Shown here one piece after another: positions 51,714 to 61,377 of a stretch of DNA of 64,000 nt (the stretch's first letter is position 1; every line of letters starts with the position of its first letter). Source of the stretch: Histophilus somni (GTDB lineage: Bacteria > Pseudomonadota > Gammaproteobacteria > Enterobacterales > Pasteurellaceae); NCBI RefSeq assembly GCF_014202395.1, contig NZ_JACHGQ010000005.1:119688-183687 (forward strand), in the 5' to 3' direction. Below the pieces are notes generated by a model. The model searched no databases, had not been told where the DNA came from, and saw nothing but the letters and a program-made list of their open reading frames with translations. The translations under genes and the position numbers were made by a program.

Positions 51714-52670
51714 TTAATGTTGTGCCAAAAAGTCTAATGTTTCTCGACGAGTTGGAATGGAAGGTTGTGCCCCTTGACGCGTCACACTAATCGCTGCCGC
51801 CGCATGTGCAAAACGAATAGCTTCGTCAAGAGATTTATTTTCTAAAAGTGCGGTCAAAAATGCCCCATTAAACGTATCACCGGCTGCAGTTGTATCTACA
51901 GCATTTACTCTGAATCCAGCTATAACCTTATTTTGCCCCAGTTCTTGTGTCGAAGATTTCCGACTCACATAAACACCTTTTGAACCTAACGTAATCAACA
52001 CAGTAGCAACACCTTTTTGATGCAAAACACTCGCTGCTTTCGCCGCACTTTGCTCGTCGGTTACCTTCACACCGGTTAAAATTTCCGTTTCTGTTTCATT
52101 CGGCGTAATCATATCTAATAAACTGAGCAATTCATCAGGTAATTGGCTCGCAGGAGCAGGATTTAATACGACTGTCGCACCATATTTCTTAGCTAATTTA
52201 GCTGCTTCCAAAATTGCGTTCAACGGTGTTTCCAATTGCATGAGTAAATAATCCGCCCGCTCAATTTCTGTCGCAAATTTATCTACAATCTCAGGCGTTA
52301 AATATGCATTTGCACCGGCAGAAATGACAATACTGTTTTCTCCGCTATCAGCCACTTGAATCATTGCAATTCCGGTCATTTCATTAGGTATTTCAGTAAT
52401 CGTTGCAACATTAATACCATCTTGTGCAAATGCTTTTTTCATCGCTTGCCCAATATCGTCATCACCGATACAACCAATAAAATTCACTTTTGCACCTTGG
52501 CTAAAATCCGCTAATCTTGCTGCTGCCACAGCTTGATTTGCACCTTTTCCGCCATAAGCAATATGATATTGTTTACCACTTAGTGTTTCGCCCGGTTTGG
52601 CAAAGTGCGGTACAGAAATAACATGATCTGCATTAATACTACCAAGAACAGTAAGAGTTTTACTCATCAT
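51714..52670 (-). CDS. rbsK: Ribokinase
   Basis: 318 residues, PfkB family. First signature [14 protein letters not shown], second signature [20 protein letters not shown] with the catalytic Asp in AAGD. N-terminal [22 protein letters not shown] is typical of ribokinases. Phosphorylates ribose at O5. About 80 bp downstream of rbsB. Two USS copies lie inside (51846-51854, 52603-52611). Confidence 0.97.
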   Translation of the reverse strand: MMSKTLTVLGSINADHVISVPHFAKPGETLSGKQYHIAYGGKGANQAVAAARLADFSQGAKVNFIGCIGDDDIGQAMKKAFAQDGINVATITEIPNEMTGIAMIQVADSGENSIVISAGANAYLTPEIVDKFATEIERADYLLMQLETPLNAILEAAKLAKKYGATVVLNPAPASQLPDELLSLLDMITPNETETEILTGVKVTDEQSAAKAASVLHQKGVATVLITLGSKGVYVSRKSSTQELGQNKVIAGFRVNAVDTTAAGDTFNGAFLTALLENKSLDEAIRFAHAAAAISVTRQGAQPSIPTRRETLDFLAQH

Positions 52671-52750
52671 TTATCCTTATCAGAAAATAAACAAAATCGC
52701 CCTTATTGTTTATATCAAGAAATGAGGACAATAAATATGTCCTCACTTTA

Positions 52751-53629
52751 TTATTTAACAATGACTTTTAAGTCAACAGGAATTTTCTCTGCGACGGTTT
52801 CACCTTTCAATACCTTATCAGCAGTTTCAACGCCTAAACTACCGATAAGTTCCGGTTGTTGTGCAATAGTTGCACCTAATTTACCGCTTTTAACTGCTTT
52901 AACACCATCATCAGTGCCATCAAAACCGACTACCAGTACTTTTTTATTAGCCGCATTAATAGCACGTAACGCTCCCAATGCCATTTCATCATTTTGTGCA
53001 AATACAGCTTGAACTGCGGATTTACTTGCTAATAAATTTTCCATAACGTTTAAGCCTTTAGTACGATCGAAATCAGCCGGCTGACTGGCTAATACGTCAA
53101 ATTTGTGTTCTGCAATAGCTTGTTTGAAACCCTCGCCACGCTCACGTGCTGCAGATGTACCGGCAATACCTTCAAGTTGAATAACTTTGGCATTTGTCCC
53201 CAATTTCTGTGCAATAAAGTCACCTGCCATTTTACCGCCGGCTACGTTATCTGAAGCGATATGGCTCACTACCTTACCTTTTGCCGCTCCACGATCTAGG
53301 GTAATGACAGGAACATTACGATGATTGGCAATAGCAACCGCATTTGAAACCGCTTCGCTGTCTGTCGGGTTGATCAATAATACTTTTGCACCACGAACCA
53401 TTAAATCTTCAACATTAGCCAGTTCTTTCGCAGGATCATTTTGCGAATCTAACACGACTAATTTATAACCTAATTCATCCGCTTTTTTCTGTGCACCGTC
53501 TTTAAGTGACACAAAGAATGGGTTATCTAAAGTTGACACCGCTAATGCAATTGTCTCTTTTGCCATTGCTACACCACTAAAAGCAAGACTTAACATGACA
53601 GCTGATGCAATAGTTGTTAATTTTTTCAT
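52751..53629 (-). CDS. rbsB: Ribose ABC transporter periplasmic binding protein
   Basis: 292 residues with a signal peptide (about 1-23, ending GVAMA). The mature part begins [20 protein letters not shown] as in E. coli RbsB. Sugar-binding positions appear in [26 protein letters not shown] and [11 protein letters not shown]. Delivers ribose to RbsAC. Fourth gene in order D-A-C-B-K-R. Confidence 0.97.
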   Translation of the reverse strand: MKKLTTIASAVMLSLAFSGVAMAKETIALAVSTLDNPFFVSLKDGAQKKADELGYKLVVLDSQNDPAKELANVEDLMVRGAKVLLINPTDSEAVSNAVAIANHRNVPVITLDRGAAKGKVVSHIASDNVAGGKMAGDFIAQKLGTNAKVIQLEGIAGTSAARERGEGFKQAIAEHKFDVLASQPADFDRTKGLNVMENLLASKSAVQAVFAQNDEMALGALRAINAANKKVLVVGFDGTDDGVKAVKSGKLGATIAQQPELIGSLGVETADKVLKGETVAEKIPVDLKVIVK

Positions 53630-53657
53630 TTTAAAATCTCCTATAAAGATATTGAGT

Positions 53658-54617
53658 TTATGCTTTTTTGTTACCTAAATAGTTATCCGCAAGCACCGCA
53701 ATTAAGATAACCAACGCTTTTGCTATCATTTGATAGTAAGATGAAACATCTAATAAATTCAGTGCATTATTTAAAAAACCGATAATCAATGCACCGATTA
53801 ATGTACCCATAACACGACCTTTACCGCCCATTAAACTGGTTCCGCCGACAACGACGGCTGCAATCGCGTCTAATTCATAAGACACACCGGCTGTCGGTTG
53901 TGCTGAAGATAAACGTGCAGTGACGATCAATCCGGCAAGTGCGGATAAAAAGCCGCTCACTGCAAACACAAATATTTTAATTCTATTAACATTTATGCCT
54001 GATAGCTGCGTTGCATTTTCATTACCGCCTAAAGCATAAATATAGCGTCCGATTTTACAGTGTTTTAAAACATACCAAGCAACCGCAAATACAATTACCA
54101 TTAACCAAATCGGCAAAGGAATACCCAATAAATAACCTGTACCTAAGTAAGCAAAGCTGTCTGCCGTTTCAGAAAATCCCGTACTAATCGGACGACCTTC
54201 AGTATAAACCATAGTCACACCACGTAATAAAGTCATGGTAACTAATGTGGCAATAAATGCCTGTACTTTGCCTTTTGCAACGATAAAACCGCTTACGCTA
54301 CCCAAAAAAGTCCCCAATAATAGCGTTAACGGAATAACCATAAAAATGGATAACTCCATGCTAACTAATGAAGCGGCAACCGCACCGGTCAACGCAAGAA
54401 TAGAACCGACGGATAAATCAATCCCTGCAATCAAAATTACAAAAGTCATACCTACTGCAATAATCGCATTTATCGACGTTTGACGTAAGATATTAAGAAT
54501 ATTATCAATACTGAAAAAGTCAGGATTAATCATTGATACAATAGCAATAAGTATCAACAAAGCAATAACTGAACGTTGCTCTAATAACATTTTTCCCAAT
54601 TTAAATGATGATTTCAT
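53658..54617 (-). CDS. rbsC: Ribose ABC transporter permease
   Basis: 319 residues, about ten membrane segments; [21 protein letters not shown] and the coupling segment [20 protein letters not shown] are typical of RbsC. It forms the channel for ribose with RbsA. 9 bp after rbsA. Paralogue of mglC in this same window. Confidence 0.97.
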   Translation of the reverse strand: MKSSFKLGKMLLEQRSVIALLILIAIVSMINPDFFSIDNILNILRQTSINAIIAVGMTFVILIAGIDLSVGSILALTGAVAASLVSMELSIFMVIPLTLLLGTFLGSVSGFIVAKGKVQAFIATLVTMTLLRGVTMVYTEGRPISTGFSETADSFAYLGTGYLLGIPLPIWLMVIVFAVAWYVLKHCKIGRYIYALGGNENATQLSGINVNRIKIFVFAVSGFLSALAGLIVTARLSSAQPTAGVSYELDAIAAVVVGGTSLMGGKGRVMGTLIGALIIGFLNNALNLLDVSSYYQMIAKALVILIAVLADNYLGNKKA

Positions 54618-54626
54618 ACAATTCCC

Positions 54627-56120
54627 TTAATTATGTTTCCCGAGTGCTGCGGCAAGTAATTTTCCTTGTGTTGCCTCTTCACGACTAAATTCAGCACTAA
54701 TACGACCTTCGTGCATAACTAAAATCCGATCACTCATCCCAAGTACTTCCGGCATTTCAGATGAAACCAAAATAATACTTAATCCCTCTTGTTTAAATTT
54801 ATTAATCAATTGATAGATTTCTTTTTTCGCACCAACATCAACGCCTCTGGTCGGTTCATCTAAAATAAGTACATCAGGACGAGTCATTAGCCCTTTAGCA
54901 ATTGCCACTTTTTGCTGGTTGCCGCCAGAAAGCAAGCCTATTTGCTGTTCACGGTTTGGGGTTTTAATATTGAACAACTCAATAAAATCATCTACCACCA
55001 TTTTTTCTGCTTGATGATTAATTTTTCCGGCTTTTGACAAATGATCCAAGGCGGTCAAAGACATATTTTCTTTTACAGACATACCCAAAATTAGTCCGTC
55101 GCCTTTACGATCTTCAGAAATATATACAATACCGTTTCTTAAACCGTCTTGAGGAGAATTATTAGAAATGACTTTATTATTTAACCGCACTTCACCTTTT
55201 TCTTTAGGCAAAGCACCATATAGCACTTTCATCAATTCAGTTCTACCAGCACCCATTAAGCCTGACACACCTAAAATCTCACCACTATATAGTTTAAAGC
55301 TCACATCACATATTCCGCTACCGAAAAGCTGATTTACTTCCAAACGAACAGAACCACGATCTTGTTCAACATGCGGATATTGCTCCTCTAAACAGCGACC
55401 AACCATCATCTCGATTAAACGATCTTCCGTGAGATCTCGCACCGCACTTTCACCAATAAACTGTCCATCACGTAATACTGTTACATCATCGCAAATTTCA
55501 AAAATTTCTTTGATCCGATGAGAAATATATACAATGCCACAATGTTGTTCTTTTAATTCACGAATAACGTTAAAAAGCGTTTCCGTTTCCGTATCTGTCA
55601 AGGCATCTGTCGGTTCATCCATAATGATCACTTTTGATTTAAAGCTCAACGCTTTTGCTATCTCAACCATTTGTTGTTCACCAATAGACAATTCCGAACA
55701 AAGCTGATCACTGCGAAATGACACACCCAAATGTGCTAATAATTTATCAGCCTCTCTGTACATTTTCTTCCAATCAATTGCTCCCCAAGAGGTTGTAAAT
55801 TCACGCCCCAAAAAAATATTTTCAGCAACGGTTAAATTTGCAACTAAATTCAGTTCTTGGTGAATAATACTAATTCCTGCCGTTTCAGAATCCTTAGGTC
55901 CTTTAAAATTGACAACATCTCCTAAATATTCAATAGAACCGCTATCTTTGCTATAAATTCCGGTTAAAACCTTCATTAACGTTGATTTACCTGCACCATT
56001 TTCTCCCATAAGTGCCATTGCTCGTCCCGCATAAACAGATAAACAAGCATTACTAAGTGCTTTAACACCCGGAAAAGATTTATCTACACCGGTAATTTTG
56101 AGCAAGGTTTCCACTTGCAT
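54627..56120 (-). CDS. rbsA: Ribose ABC transporter ATP-binding protein
   Basis: 497 residues, two ABC domains. First: Walker [10 protein letters not shown], signature LSIGEQQ, Walker [14 protein letters not shown]. Second: degenerate P-loop GLMGAGRTE and LSGGNQQK. Length as in E. coli RbsA (501). 20 bp after rbsD. Two USS copies inside (55184-55192, 55441-55449). Confidence 0.97.
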   Translation of the reverse strand: MQVETLLKITGVDKSFPGVKALSNACLSVYAGRAMALMGENGAGKSTLMKVLTGIYSKDSGSIEYLGDVVNFKGPKDSETAGISIIHQELNLVANLTVAENIFLGREFTTSWGAIDWKKMYREADKLLAHLGVSFRSDQLCSELSIGEQQMVEIAKALSFKSKVIIMDEPTDALTDTETETLFNVIRELKEQHCGIVYISHRIKEIFEICDDVTVLRDGQFIGESAVRDLTEDRLIEMMVGRCLEEQYPHVEQDRGSVRLEVNQLFGSGICDVSFKLYSGEILGVSGLMGAGRTELMKVLYGALPKEKGEVRLNNKVISNNSPQDGLRNGIVYISEDRKGDGLILGMSVKENMSLTALDHLSKAGKINHQAEKMVVDDFIELFNIKTPNREQQIGLLSGGNQQKVAIAKGLMTRPDVLILDEPTRGVDVGAKKEIYQLINKFKQEGLSIILVSSEMPEVLGMSDRILVMHEGRISAEFSREEATQGKLLAAALGKHN

Positions 56121-56140
56121 AAATACCTCTCTTCAACTGA

Positions 56141-56560
56141 TTAAAACGGCACACCTGAATACAAAATAATATTGGCATACGGCGAGAATTCCCCTGTACG
56201 TACAGCAGCTTTACTCTCAGAACTTAATACTTTAAATTCTTCATGTTCCACATATTCAACGGCAATGCAGTTGCCTTGTTGTTCTGATAATTTTCTTAAC
56301 GAATCTAAAAGTGCGTCATGAATTTGCGGATTTTTTTCTCTAATTTCTTTCGCCACAACAGCATGCTCCACAAACATCTCACTTATAACCACATCAACAG
56401 TTTGTAAAAAGGCGGGAACGCCTGCCTCCAACGCTAAATCAATACGTTCAACTTGATTTGAAATAGGCAATCCGGCATCACAAATAACCAAACTGTCTGT
56501 ATGGCCTAACGTTGCAATATAATGTGATAAGCTCGCATTTAATAATTTTGTTTTCTTCAT
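56141..56560 (-). CDS. rbsD: D-ribose pyranase
   Basis: 139 residues. Catalytic His20 is present in [20 protein letters not shown]; the C-terminal [15 protein letters not shown] contains the sugar-contact Tyr/Asn. It converts beta-pyranose ribose to the furanose form used by ribokinase. First gene of the rbs operon, downstream of a palindromic operator and a CRP-like site. Confidence 0.96.
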   Translation of the reverse strand: MKKTKLLNASLSHYIATLGHTDSLVICDAGLPISNQVERIDLALEAGVPAFLQTVDVVISEMFVEHAVVAKEIREKNPQIHDALLDSLRKLSEQQGNCIAVEYVEHEEFKVLSSESKAAVRTGEFSPYANIILYSGVPF

Positions 56561-56614
56561 ATTAATTTTCTCCCATTTTTCTGAAATTATTCAGAGAAAA
56601 CATTGATAATTATC

Positions 56615-56630
56615 ATCGAAACGTTTCGAT
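56615..56630 (-). promoter_or_regulatory. RbsR operator upstream of rbsD
   Basis: ATCGAAACGTTTCGAT is a perfect 16-bp palindrome with central CG, matching LacI-family (RbsR/PurR-like) operators. It lies 55 bp upstream of the rbsD start. Confidence 0.85.
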
Positions 56631-56685
56631 TAAACAAAAAGTAGTTTAATGGAAAATTTCATAAAAAGAAAAAAGAAAACTGTAA

Positions 56686-56707
56686 AAATGTGAAGTGGAT
56701 CAAAAAA
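56686..56707 (-). promoter_or_regulatory. Candidate CRP site upstream of the rbs operon
   Basis: Core TGTGA-AGTGGA-TCAAA has one mismatch from TGTGA-N6-TCACA. About 135 bp upstream of rbsD and immediately beyond the trmO stop. Binding inferred. Confidence 0.6.
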
Positions 56708-56719
56708 TTTATTTGAAGA

Positions 56720-57442
56720 TCAAACATGCTGAATGTGAATCACTTCCGCCACTGTAACATCATCATGTTTAATTCTCCAACGAACATTAAATTCATACAG
56801 TGCCATACCATAAATTTTATGCAAATTTTTTCCTTTCTGATAGGCAGGTCTGGGATCTTGCTGAATAACTTCTCGAATAAAACGCTTCAAGTGCGGTCGT
56901 TTTTTTTCCAGTTTTTCCAGTGTTGCCTGCACCTCAGGACTAAATTCCACTCGCAATTCCTGCTTTGGCTTTTCTTGGGCAAATCCCGATCTTGCATTAG
57001 GTTCATTATCCGCATAGGCAATATAAGGTTTAATATCAAAAATTGGTGTGCCGTCAACCAAATCTACCGAGCCGAGATGTAACAAAACCTTTCCGTTTTT
57101 ATATTCAATTTCACGAAGTTCTACTTTAGATAAACCCAAAGGATTTGGGCGATGTGTCGATCTAGAAGCAAAAACACCAATACGCTCATTACCTCCTAAA
57201 CGGGGAGGTCGTACTGTAGGTTGCCATTTACCTGTCGGCACGTTGTCAAATTGAAAAATTAACCACAAATGAGAAAACTGCTCCAGTCCACGTACAGCCT
57301 CCGGACAATTAAACGGCGGAAGCAACTCCACAATACCTGTCCCGTCTTGAACTAAATTCGCTTGCCGAGGGACGGAAAATTTTTCTTTATACGGCGTATG
57401 AATGATTGCAATCGGCGTAAGATGAAGTAAAAATTTAGACAT
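56720..57442 (-). CDS. trmO: tRNA (N6-threonylcarbamoyladenosine-37 N6-methyl) methyltransferase TrmO
   Basis: 240 residues, TsaA/YaeB family. The SAM-binding beta-barrel has the conserved [20 protein letters not shown] at about residues 84-103, then [21 protein letters not shown]. It N6-methylates t6A37 in certain threonine tRNAs. The protein of H. influenzae from this family has a known structure. Length typical (about 235). Divergent from menA. A USS lies at 56889-56897. Confidence 0.95.
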   Translation of the reverse strand: MSKFLLHLTPIAIIHTPYKEKFSVPRQANLVQDGTGIVELLPPFNCPEAVRGLEQFSHLWLIFQFDNVPTGKWQPTVRPPRLGGNERIGVFASRSTHRPNPLGLSKVELREIEYKNGKVLLHLGSVDLVDGTPIFDIKPYIAYADNEPNARSGFAQEKPKQELRVEFSPEVQATLEKLEKKRPHLKRFIREVIQQDPRPAYQKGKNLHKIYGMALYEFNVRWRIKHDDVTVAEVIHIQHV

Positions 57443-57539
57443 ATTTTCCTTAAAACAGTTAAAAACTCATTAATAAAACAGTAGAATAACGCAAATTTAC
57501 ACGCTTGGTGAAAATTTCATTTTCTGTATCAATTATAAT

Positions 57540-58454
57540 GTGGATATTATGGCAAATAATAGTGTCAAAATGTGGTTTGAAACAGCTAGACCCAAAACTT
57601 TACCTTTGGCTGCCGCCTCAATTATGACTGGCTCGGCATTGGCTTATTGGTCACAACAGTTCAGTTGGACAACAACTTTACTTTGTTTATTAACGACCTT
57701 GCTATTGCAAATTTTATCCAACTTTGCCAATGATTATGGAGATCATCAAAAAGGTTCCGATACACAAGAACGTATCGGACCGTTGCGTGCTATTCAACAA
57801 GGTGCTATTAACGCAAAACAATTAAAACAGGGACTTATTCTTGTTGTATTCTTGAGTTTGATTTCCGGCAGTTTACTGATTGTGAATGCTTATCAAACAA
57901 TTGTTGATCTTGTTGCCTTTGCACTTTTGGGTTTACTCGCCATTCTTGCCGCAATTACTTATACCGTAGGTACAAAACCTTATGGTTATTTAGGTTTAGG
58001 CGATGTTTCGGTACTTATATTTTTCGGTCTGCTCGGTGTTGGCGGTACTTATTATCTGCAAACCCATCAGCTAAATTGGTTTATTTTTCTCCCTGCTACC
58101 GCAACAGGCTTATTAGCTACTGCGGTATTAAATATCAATAATTTACGTGATATTGAACAAGATAGAAAAGCGAGTAAAAATACCCTTGCAGTACGTTTAG
58201 GTGCTGAAAATGCACGTATTTATCATTGCATTATTCTATTGCTCAGTGCATTAAGTTATATTATTTTTGCCTTATACACATTTACACATTGGTCAAATTT
58301 TATCTTTATTCTTTCTTTTCCACTGCTGATCAAGCATGCACATTTTGTGTATCGCAATAAAAATCCGTTACATTTACGCCCAATGCTTGCACAAATGTCC
58401 TTACTTGCCTTGTTCACGAATCTATTATTCAGTTTGAGCTTGCTTGTAAACTAA
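57540..58454 (+). CDS. menA: 1,4-dihydroxy-2-naphthoate polyprenyltransferase
   Basis: 304 residues, UbiA superfamily with eight to nine membrane helices. First Asp-rich motif in SNFANDYGDHQKGSD and second in NNLRDIEQDRKASKN bind the prenyl diphosphate through magnesium. Makes demethylmenaquinone, the anaerobic quinone. The start may be 57540 or 57549 (ATG three codons later). rraA follows after 46 bp, the usual menA-rraA pairing. Confidence 0.96.
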   Translation: MDIMANNSVKMWFETARPKTLPLAAASIMTGSALAYWSQQFSWTTTLLCLLTTLLLQILSNFANDYGDHQKGSDTQERIGPLRAIQQGAINAKQLKQGLILVVFLSLISGSLLIVNAYQTIVDLVAFALLGLLAILAAITYTVGTKPYGYLGLGDVSVLIFFGLLGVGGTYYLQTHQLNWFIFLPATATGLLATAVLNINNLRDIEQDRKASKNTLAVRLGAENARIYHCIILLLSALSYIIFALYTFTHWSNFIFILSFPLLIKHAHFVYRNKNPLHLRPMLAQMSLLALFTNLLFSLSLLVN

Positions 58455-58500
58455 TATTGGTTATACTTAACAACTGTCCGAAATATAGAAGGAAAACCCT

Positions 58501-59001
58501 ATGTATATTGATACTGCTGAACTTTGTGATATTTACCTCGATCAAATTGATGTTGTTGAGCCTATTTTTTCCAGTTTTGGCGGCAAAAGCACGTTCTTTG
58601 GGAAAATCACCACAATCAAATGCTTTGAAAACAATGGATTAATCAGTGAAATTCTCGAAGAAAATGGCGAGGGTCGAGTGCTATTAATTGATGGTGGCGG
58701 TGCGGTTCGCCGTGCATTAATTGATGCAAACTTAGCACAATTAGCGGCAGATAACGGCTGGGAAGGGATTATCGTATACGGAGCAATTCGTCAATTACAA
58801 CAATTAGAAAACATAAATATCGGCATTCAAGCACTTGCACCTATCCCTGTCGGTTCAGATGAACAAAGCATAGGAGAAACGGACGTTCCGGTAAATTTTG
58901 GTGGCGTAACCTTCTTTCCTGATGACTATGTTTATGCAGATCTTACCGGCATTATTCTTTCTCAAGAGCCTTTAGATTTAGAAGAGTTTGATAGCTTATA
59001 A
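58501..59001 (+). CDS. rraA: Regulator of ribonuclease E activity A (RraA)
   Basis: 166 residues, MenG/RraA fold; [41 protein letters not shown] and [13 protein letters not shown] match E. coli RraA (161). It binds RNase E and inhibits mRNA decay. The old menG methyltransferase annotation is wrong for this family. Start preceded by AGAAGGA. Followed by a uptake-signal hairpin. Confidence 0.96.
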   Translation: MYIDTAELCDIYLDQIDVVEPIFSSFGGKSTFFGKITTIKCFENNGLISEILEENGEGRVLLIDGGGAVRRALIDANLAQLAADNGWEGIIVYGAIRQLQQLENINIGIQALAPIPVGSDEQSIGETDVPVNFGGVTFFPDDYVYADLTGIILSQEPLDLEEFDSL

Positions 59002-59025
59002 TCACCATTCAGCACTAATTCCTAC

Positions 59026-59055
59026 AAAAGTGCGGTTCAAAAGACCGCACTTTTT
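59026..59055 (+). terminator. Uptake-signal-pair terminator after rraA
   Basis: AAAAGTGCGGT (59026-59036) and ACCGCACTTTT (59044-59054) form an 11-bp perfect stem with a 7-nt loop, followed by T. Two exact uptake signals in opposite orientation make up the stem. Confidence 0.92.
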
Positions 59056-59183
59056 ATTTTTTAGACATACCTCACAAAAAAAACAAAAGGTCGTTGCATT
59101 TTTTTTACCATTTGGTAACTTTCACTCAAATTCCCACCCCAAAATAGGGATAGTTCAATATTTTATCTAAGCAGGATAACCTT

Positions 59184-60572
59184 ATGAGCAAAACAGTTTC
59201 TAAATCAATTTTTAACCAAAATGCGTTAATATTCATTCTTGATGTTATCGTTTTTTTTGTTCTACTTTATGTTTTACCCTTTGATGAAAAAGCAAATAAA
59301 GGACTGGCTTTATTAGTCTTTATTGCTGTGTTATGGCTAACTGAAGCACTGCATGTAACAGTAACAGCCTTATTGGTGCCGTTTATAGCAATTGCATTAG
59401 GCTTAGTCACAACAAAAACCGCTTTAGCTTCTTATTCAGCACCAACTATTTTCCTTTTCTTTGGAGGATTTGCCCTCGCTACCGCACTGCATATTCAAAA
59501 ATTGGATAGAATGATCGCCAATAAAATAATGATGCTGGCAAAAGGAAATCTCTTTATTGGCGTCATTTATCTTTTCTCAATTACCGCATTTCTTTCTATG
59601 TGGATGAGTAATACTGCAACAGCTTCGATGATGTTGCCGTTAGCTATGGGTATTCTTAGCCAATTAGATAGAACGAAAGAACATAACACTTATGTATTCG
59701 TCTTATTAGGTATTGCCTACAGTGCGAGTATCGGCGGTATGGGAACTGTCATTGGTAGTCCGCCCAACGCAATTGTTGCTTCTCAATTGAAATTATCTTT
59801 CTCCGATTGGCTCTATTTCGGTTTACCTATCATGCTTATTCTTATGCCAATCATGATCGGTACTCTTTACATTATCTTTAAACCGAATCTCAAGGCGAGT
59901 TTCAAACAAAACTTTGAGAAAGTTGAGATGAATAATCAACGGATCATTACATTACTTATTTTCGTAACTATTGCATTTTGCTGGATATTTAGTGCCAAAC
60001 TCAACCCAATGCTGTCATCTTTATTAGGGTTGGAAAAAAATATTGCCAGTTTTGACAGTGTCATCGCATTACTTGCCGCTATTGCCGTTTGCGTCAGCGG
60101 CGTAATTTCTTGGAAACAGTTACAAGATAATACGGATTGGGGCGTATTAATGCTTTTCGGTGGTGGTTTAACATTAAGTGCGGTATTACAAGACTCAGGT
60201 GCGAGCAAAGTTTTGGCTGACGGCATAGTCTTCATGATCGAAGGTGGGAACTTCTATCTTATCGGTTTATTAGTTGCCGCCTTTATCATTTTCTTAACTG
60301 AATTTACCTCAAACAGTGCAAGTGCGGCGTTATTAGTTCCTATCTTCATTTCTATTGCACGGTCACTTGGCATGCCTGAATTAGGTTTAGCATTGATCAT
60401 TGGTTTAGGTGCCTCTTGTGCCTTCATGTTACCGGTTGCAACTCCGCCGAATGCAATTGTCTTTGGTACAGGCGAAATTAAACAAAAAGAAATGGTTCGT
60501 GCAGGTGTTGTCTTAAATATTATTTGCGTACTGTTTATCGGTACATTTGCCTATTTATTCTGGCTACATTGA
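59184..60572 (+). CDS. DASS-family anion:sodium symporter (SLC13)
   Basis: 462 residues with about eleven membrane segments. Two inverted-repeat signature loops are visible: MWMSNTATASMMLPLAMGIL and TEFTSNSASAALLVPIFISI (both contain the SNT/SNS sodium-site motif), plus CAFMLPVATPPNAIVFGTG. Family members import di- and tricarboxylates or sulfate. Substrate not predictable from sequence; C4-dicarboxylates are likely in Pasteurellaceae. Stands alone with its own SD and terminator. USS at 60176-60184. Confidence 0.9.
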   Translation: MSKTVSKSIFNQNALIFILDVIVFFVLLYVLPFDEKANKGLALLVFIAVLWLTEALHVTVTALLVPFIAIALGLVTTKTALASYSAPTIFLFFGGFALATALHIQKLDRMIANKIMMLAKGNLFIGVIYLFSITAFLSMWMSNTATASMMLPLAMGILSQLDRTKEHNTYVFVLLGIAYSASIGGMGTVIGSPPNAIVASQLKLSFSDWLYFGLPIMLILMPIMIGTLYIIFKPNLKASFKQNFEKVEMNNQRIITLLIFVTIAFCWIFSAKLNPMLSSLLGLEKNIASFDSVIALLAAIAVCVSGVISWKQLQDNTDWGVLMLFGGGLTLSAVLQDSGASKVLADGIVFMIEGGNFYLIGLLVAAFIIFLTEFTSNSASAALLVPIFISIARSLGMPELGLALIIGLGASCAFMLPVATPPNAIVFGTGEIKQKEMVRAGVVLNIICVLFIGTFAYLFWLH

Positions 60573-60587
60573 CCTTTTCGATATAAC

Positions 60588-60634
60588 AAAATGAGCTTTT
60601 TTAAGTCCTAATTCACTTATCAAAGCTCATTTTT
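60588..60634 (+). terminator. Intrinsic terminator after the DASS symporter gene
   Basis: Perfect 12-bp arms AAAATGAGCTTT (60588-60599) and AAAGCTCATTTT (60622-60633) with a 22-nt loop, then A/T-rich sequence, 15 bp past the stop codon. Confidence 0.75.
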
Positions 60635-60822
60635 ATTGAACTTCATAGTCTCGGTGTTTTTCTTCTAGCTTTTATGGCAGCTTACGCCCTTTGTGCATAA
60701 TATAGGATTATTTCAAGTGCCATAACGAAATATCGCTTGATTTTCCTTTACTCGATCCTGCTTCCTGCGGATTTTTCAGCTTGAGCTTTAGGCGTTAAAT
60801 TCTGATCATTTTTCATCGCTCC

Positions 60823-60852
60823 ATAAAACAAAACCGCCATTGTAGGCGGTTT
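60823..60852 (-). terminator. Terminator of the putative antisense RNA
   Basis: Arms AAACCGCC (60831-60838) and GGCGGTTT (60845-60852) with a 6-nt loop. On the minus strand it continues TGTTTTA, so it can end a leftward transcript that crosses the toxin gene. On the plus strand the hairpin directly precedes the toxin promoter. Confidence 0.75.
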
Positions 60853-60853
60853 A

Positions 60854-60862
60854 TGTTATACT
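60854..60862 (+). promoter_or_regulatory. Extended -10 promoter of the candidate toxin mRNA
   Basis: TGTTATACT = TGn plus TATACT, an extended -10 element. No good -35 at 17 bp, as expected for TGn promoters. Start expected near 60869. Confidence 0.6.
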
Positions 60863-60875
60863 ATTCTACGGTTGG

Positions 60876-60949
60876 TCGGGTGTTGTAGTTAACCCGACTG
60901 GTACTCGGGTTAGCTATATCCTCCCAAATCTTACCGATCTAAGGAGGTG
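60876..60949 (+). promoter_or_regulatory. Structured 5' leader of candidate toxin mRNA with sequestered SD
   Basis: TCGGGT occurs at 60876-60881 and again at 60905-60910; ACCCGA between them (60892-60897) can pair with either, giving alternative folds. CCTCC (60920-60924) can pair with the SD core GGAGG (60943-60947), hiding it. Such lockable leaders are a common feature of type I toxin mRNAs. Pairings seen by eye, not energy-tested. Confidence 0.55.
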
Positions 60950-60956
60950 ATTATGC

Positions 60957-61031
60957 GTGAAATTATTTAGATTGTTTTTAATCCTGGTAATTGTTCTGTT
61001 GCTAACTGCTGATACCCCTATCGCAAGATAG
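60957..61031 (+). CDS. Candidate type I toxin: 24-residue hydrophobic peptide
   Basis: GTG-initiated frame giving MKLFRLFLILVIVLLLTADT followed by four residues and TAG. One membrane-spanning stretch with a basic N-terminus, the form of Ibs/TisB/Fst-type toxins; the hydrophobic core is reminiscent of Ibs peptides. It is preceded by a near-ideal SD AAGGAGGTGAT, which also serves an overlapping 5-codon ORF starting at the ATG at 60953 and ending at 60970 (MREII), so coupled translation is possible. The mRNA would end at the UUCG hairpin at 61042-61067. Translation and toxicity are not shown. Confidence 0.55.
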   Translation: MKLFRLFLILVIVLLLTADTPIAR

Positions 61032-61041
61032 CAACCCAACC

Positions 61042-61070
61042 AAGGGGCGGACTTCGGTTCGTCCCTTTCT
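61042..61070 (+). terminator. UUCG-tetraloop terminator after the toxin ORF
   Basis: Arms 61042-61052 and 61057-61067 form an 11-bp stem (two G-T wobbles) closed by C-TTCG-G, the extra-stable tetraloop, followed by TTTCTTG. Confidence 0.85.
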
Positions 61071-61073
61071 TGT

Positions 61074-61102
61074 ATTGTATGCCTTATCATTCAAATTTTC
61101 AA
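61074..61102 (-). promoter_or_regulatory. Antisense promoter facing the toxin gene
   Basis: On the minus strand TTGAAA (61097-61102), exactly 17 bp, TACAAT (61074-61079): each hexamer is one base from consensus. It fires toward the toxin gene. Confidence 0.75.
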
Positions 61103-61139
61103 GCCTACCGCCCTACGCTGTCGCTACGGTTGCTCAACC

Positions 61140-61176
61140 CTTGCGAACGTTGAAAGCAAGTTTCAACGACCGCAAG
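61140..61176. repeat. Long near-perfect hairpin
   Basis: Nested stems CTTGCG/CGCAAG and GTTGAAA/TTTCAAC with 3-nt internal loops on both sides and a 5-nt apical loop (GCAAG). It lies just beyond the stop codon of the 61179 ORF on the minus strand. No T run follows, so it may be a structured 3' end or a recombination/attachment-like palindrome rather than a simple terminator. Confidence 0.6.
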
Positions 61177-61178
61177 CG

Positions 61179-61373
61179 TTACGACTTTGTTTTTTTGTAT
61201 AAGTTGTAGATCATTTGTTTTTGTTTCATCGTGAAAGTATCAAATTTATAGGTGTTTCCAGCAAGTTTGGCACAACTGTTGAGAAAGTTTATTTCCCACA
61301 AGGTTAATTTATTGCGGTGCTCATTGCTTAGTAATACTTCAATCCGCTTTAATGCCTTTTCGGTTGGTGTCAT
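61179..61373 (-). CDS. Small phage-like protein of unknown function
   Basis: 64 residues, basic and mostly helical. The pattern LTLWEINFLNSCAKL followed by FTMKQKQMIYNLYKK resembles short phage or plasmid proteins that have a WE-x-FL-x-S block and a C-terminal K-Q-x-x-x-I block. It has a weak SD (GGGAATGAG). A shorter ORF just upstream (61378-61458) looks like a companion. Function cannot be given; probably a prophage or integrative element remnant. Confidence 0.5.
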   Translation of the reverse strand: MTPTEKALKRIEVLLSNEHRNKLTLWEINFLNSCAKLAGNTYKFDTFTMKQKQMIYNLYKKTKS

Positions 61374-61377
61374 AGGC

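Larger units (their letters stand above)
60825..61067 (-). ncRNA. Putative cis-antisense RNA (antitoxin) covering the toxin transcript
   Basis: A near-consensus promoter (61074-61102, minus strand) would start leftward transcription near 61067, and a terminator at 60823-60852 would end it. The resulting RNA of about 240 nt is fully complementary to the predicted toxin mRNA (about 60869-61070), including leader, SD and ORF. This matches the architecture of Sib/Ibs-type loci. Inferred from promoter and terminator signals only. Confidence 0.5.

Noticed and set aside
52605..53012. 135-codon plus-strand frame across the rbsK-rbsB junction
   Set aside because: Antisense to rbsK and rbsB, no SD, composition of a shadow frame.
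56603..56614. TGATAATTATCA dyad upstream of rbsD that looks like a Fur half-box
   Set aside because: Lacks the 7-1-7 spacing, lies next to the RbsR palindrome, and ribose uptake has no known iron link.
60748..60816. 22-codon minus-strand frame starting MKNDQNLTPKAQ
   Set aside because: The GGAG before it is only 2 nt from the ATG and no similarity is recognised; too little support.
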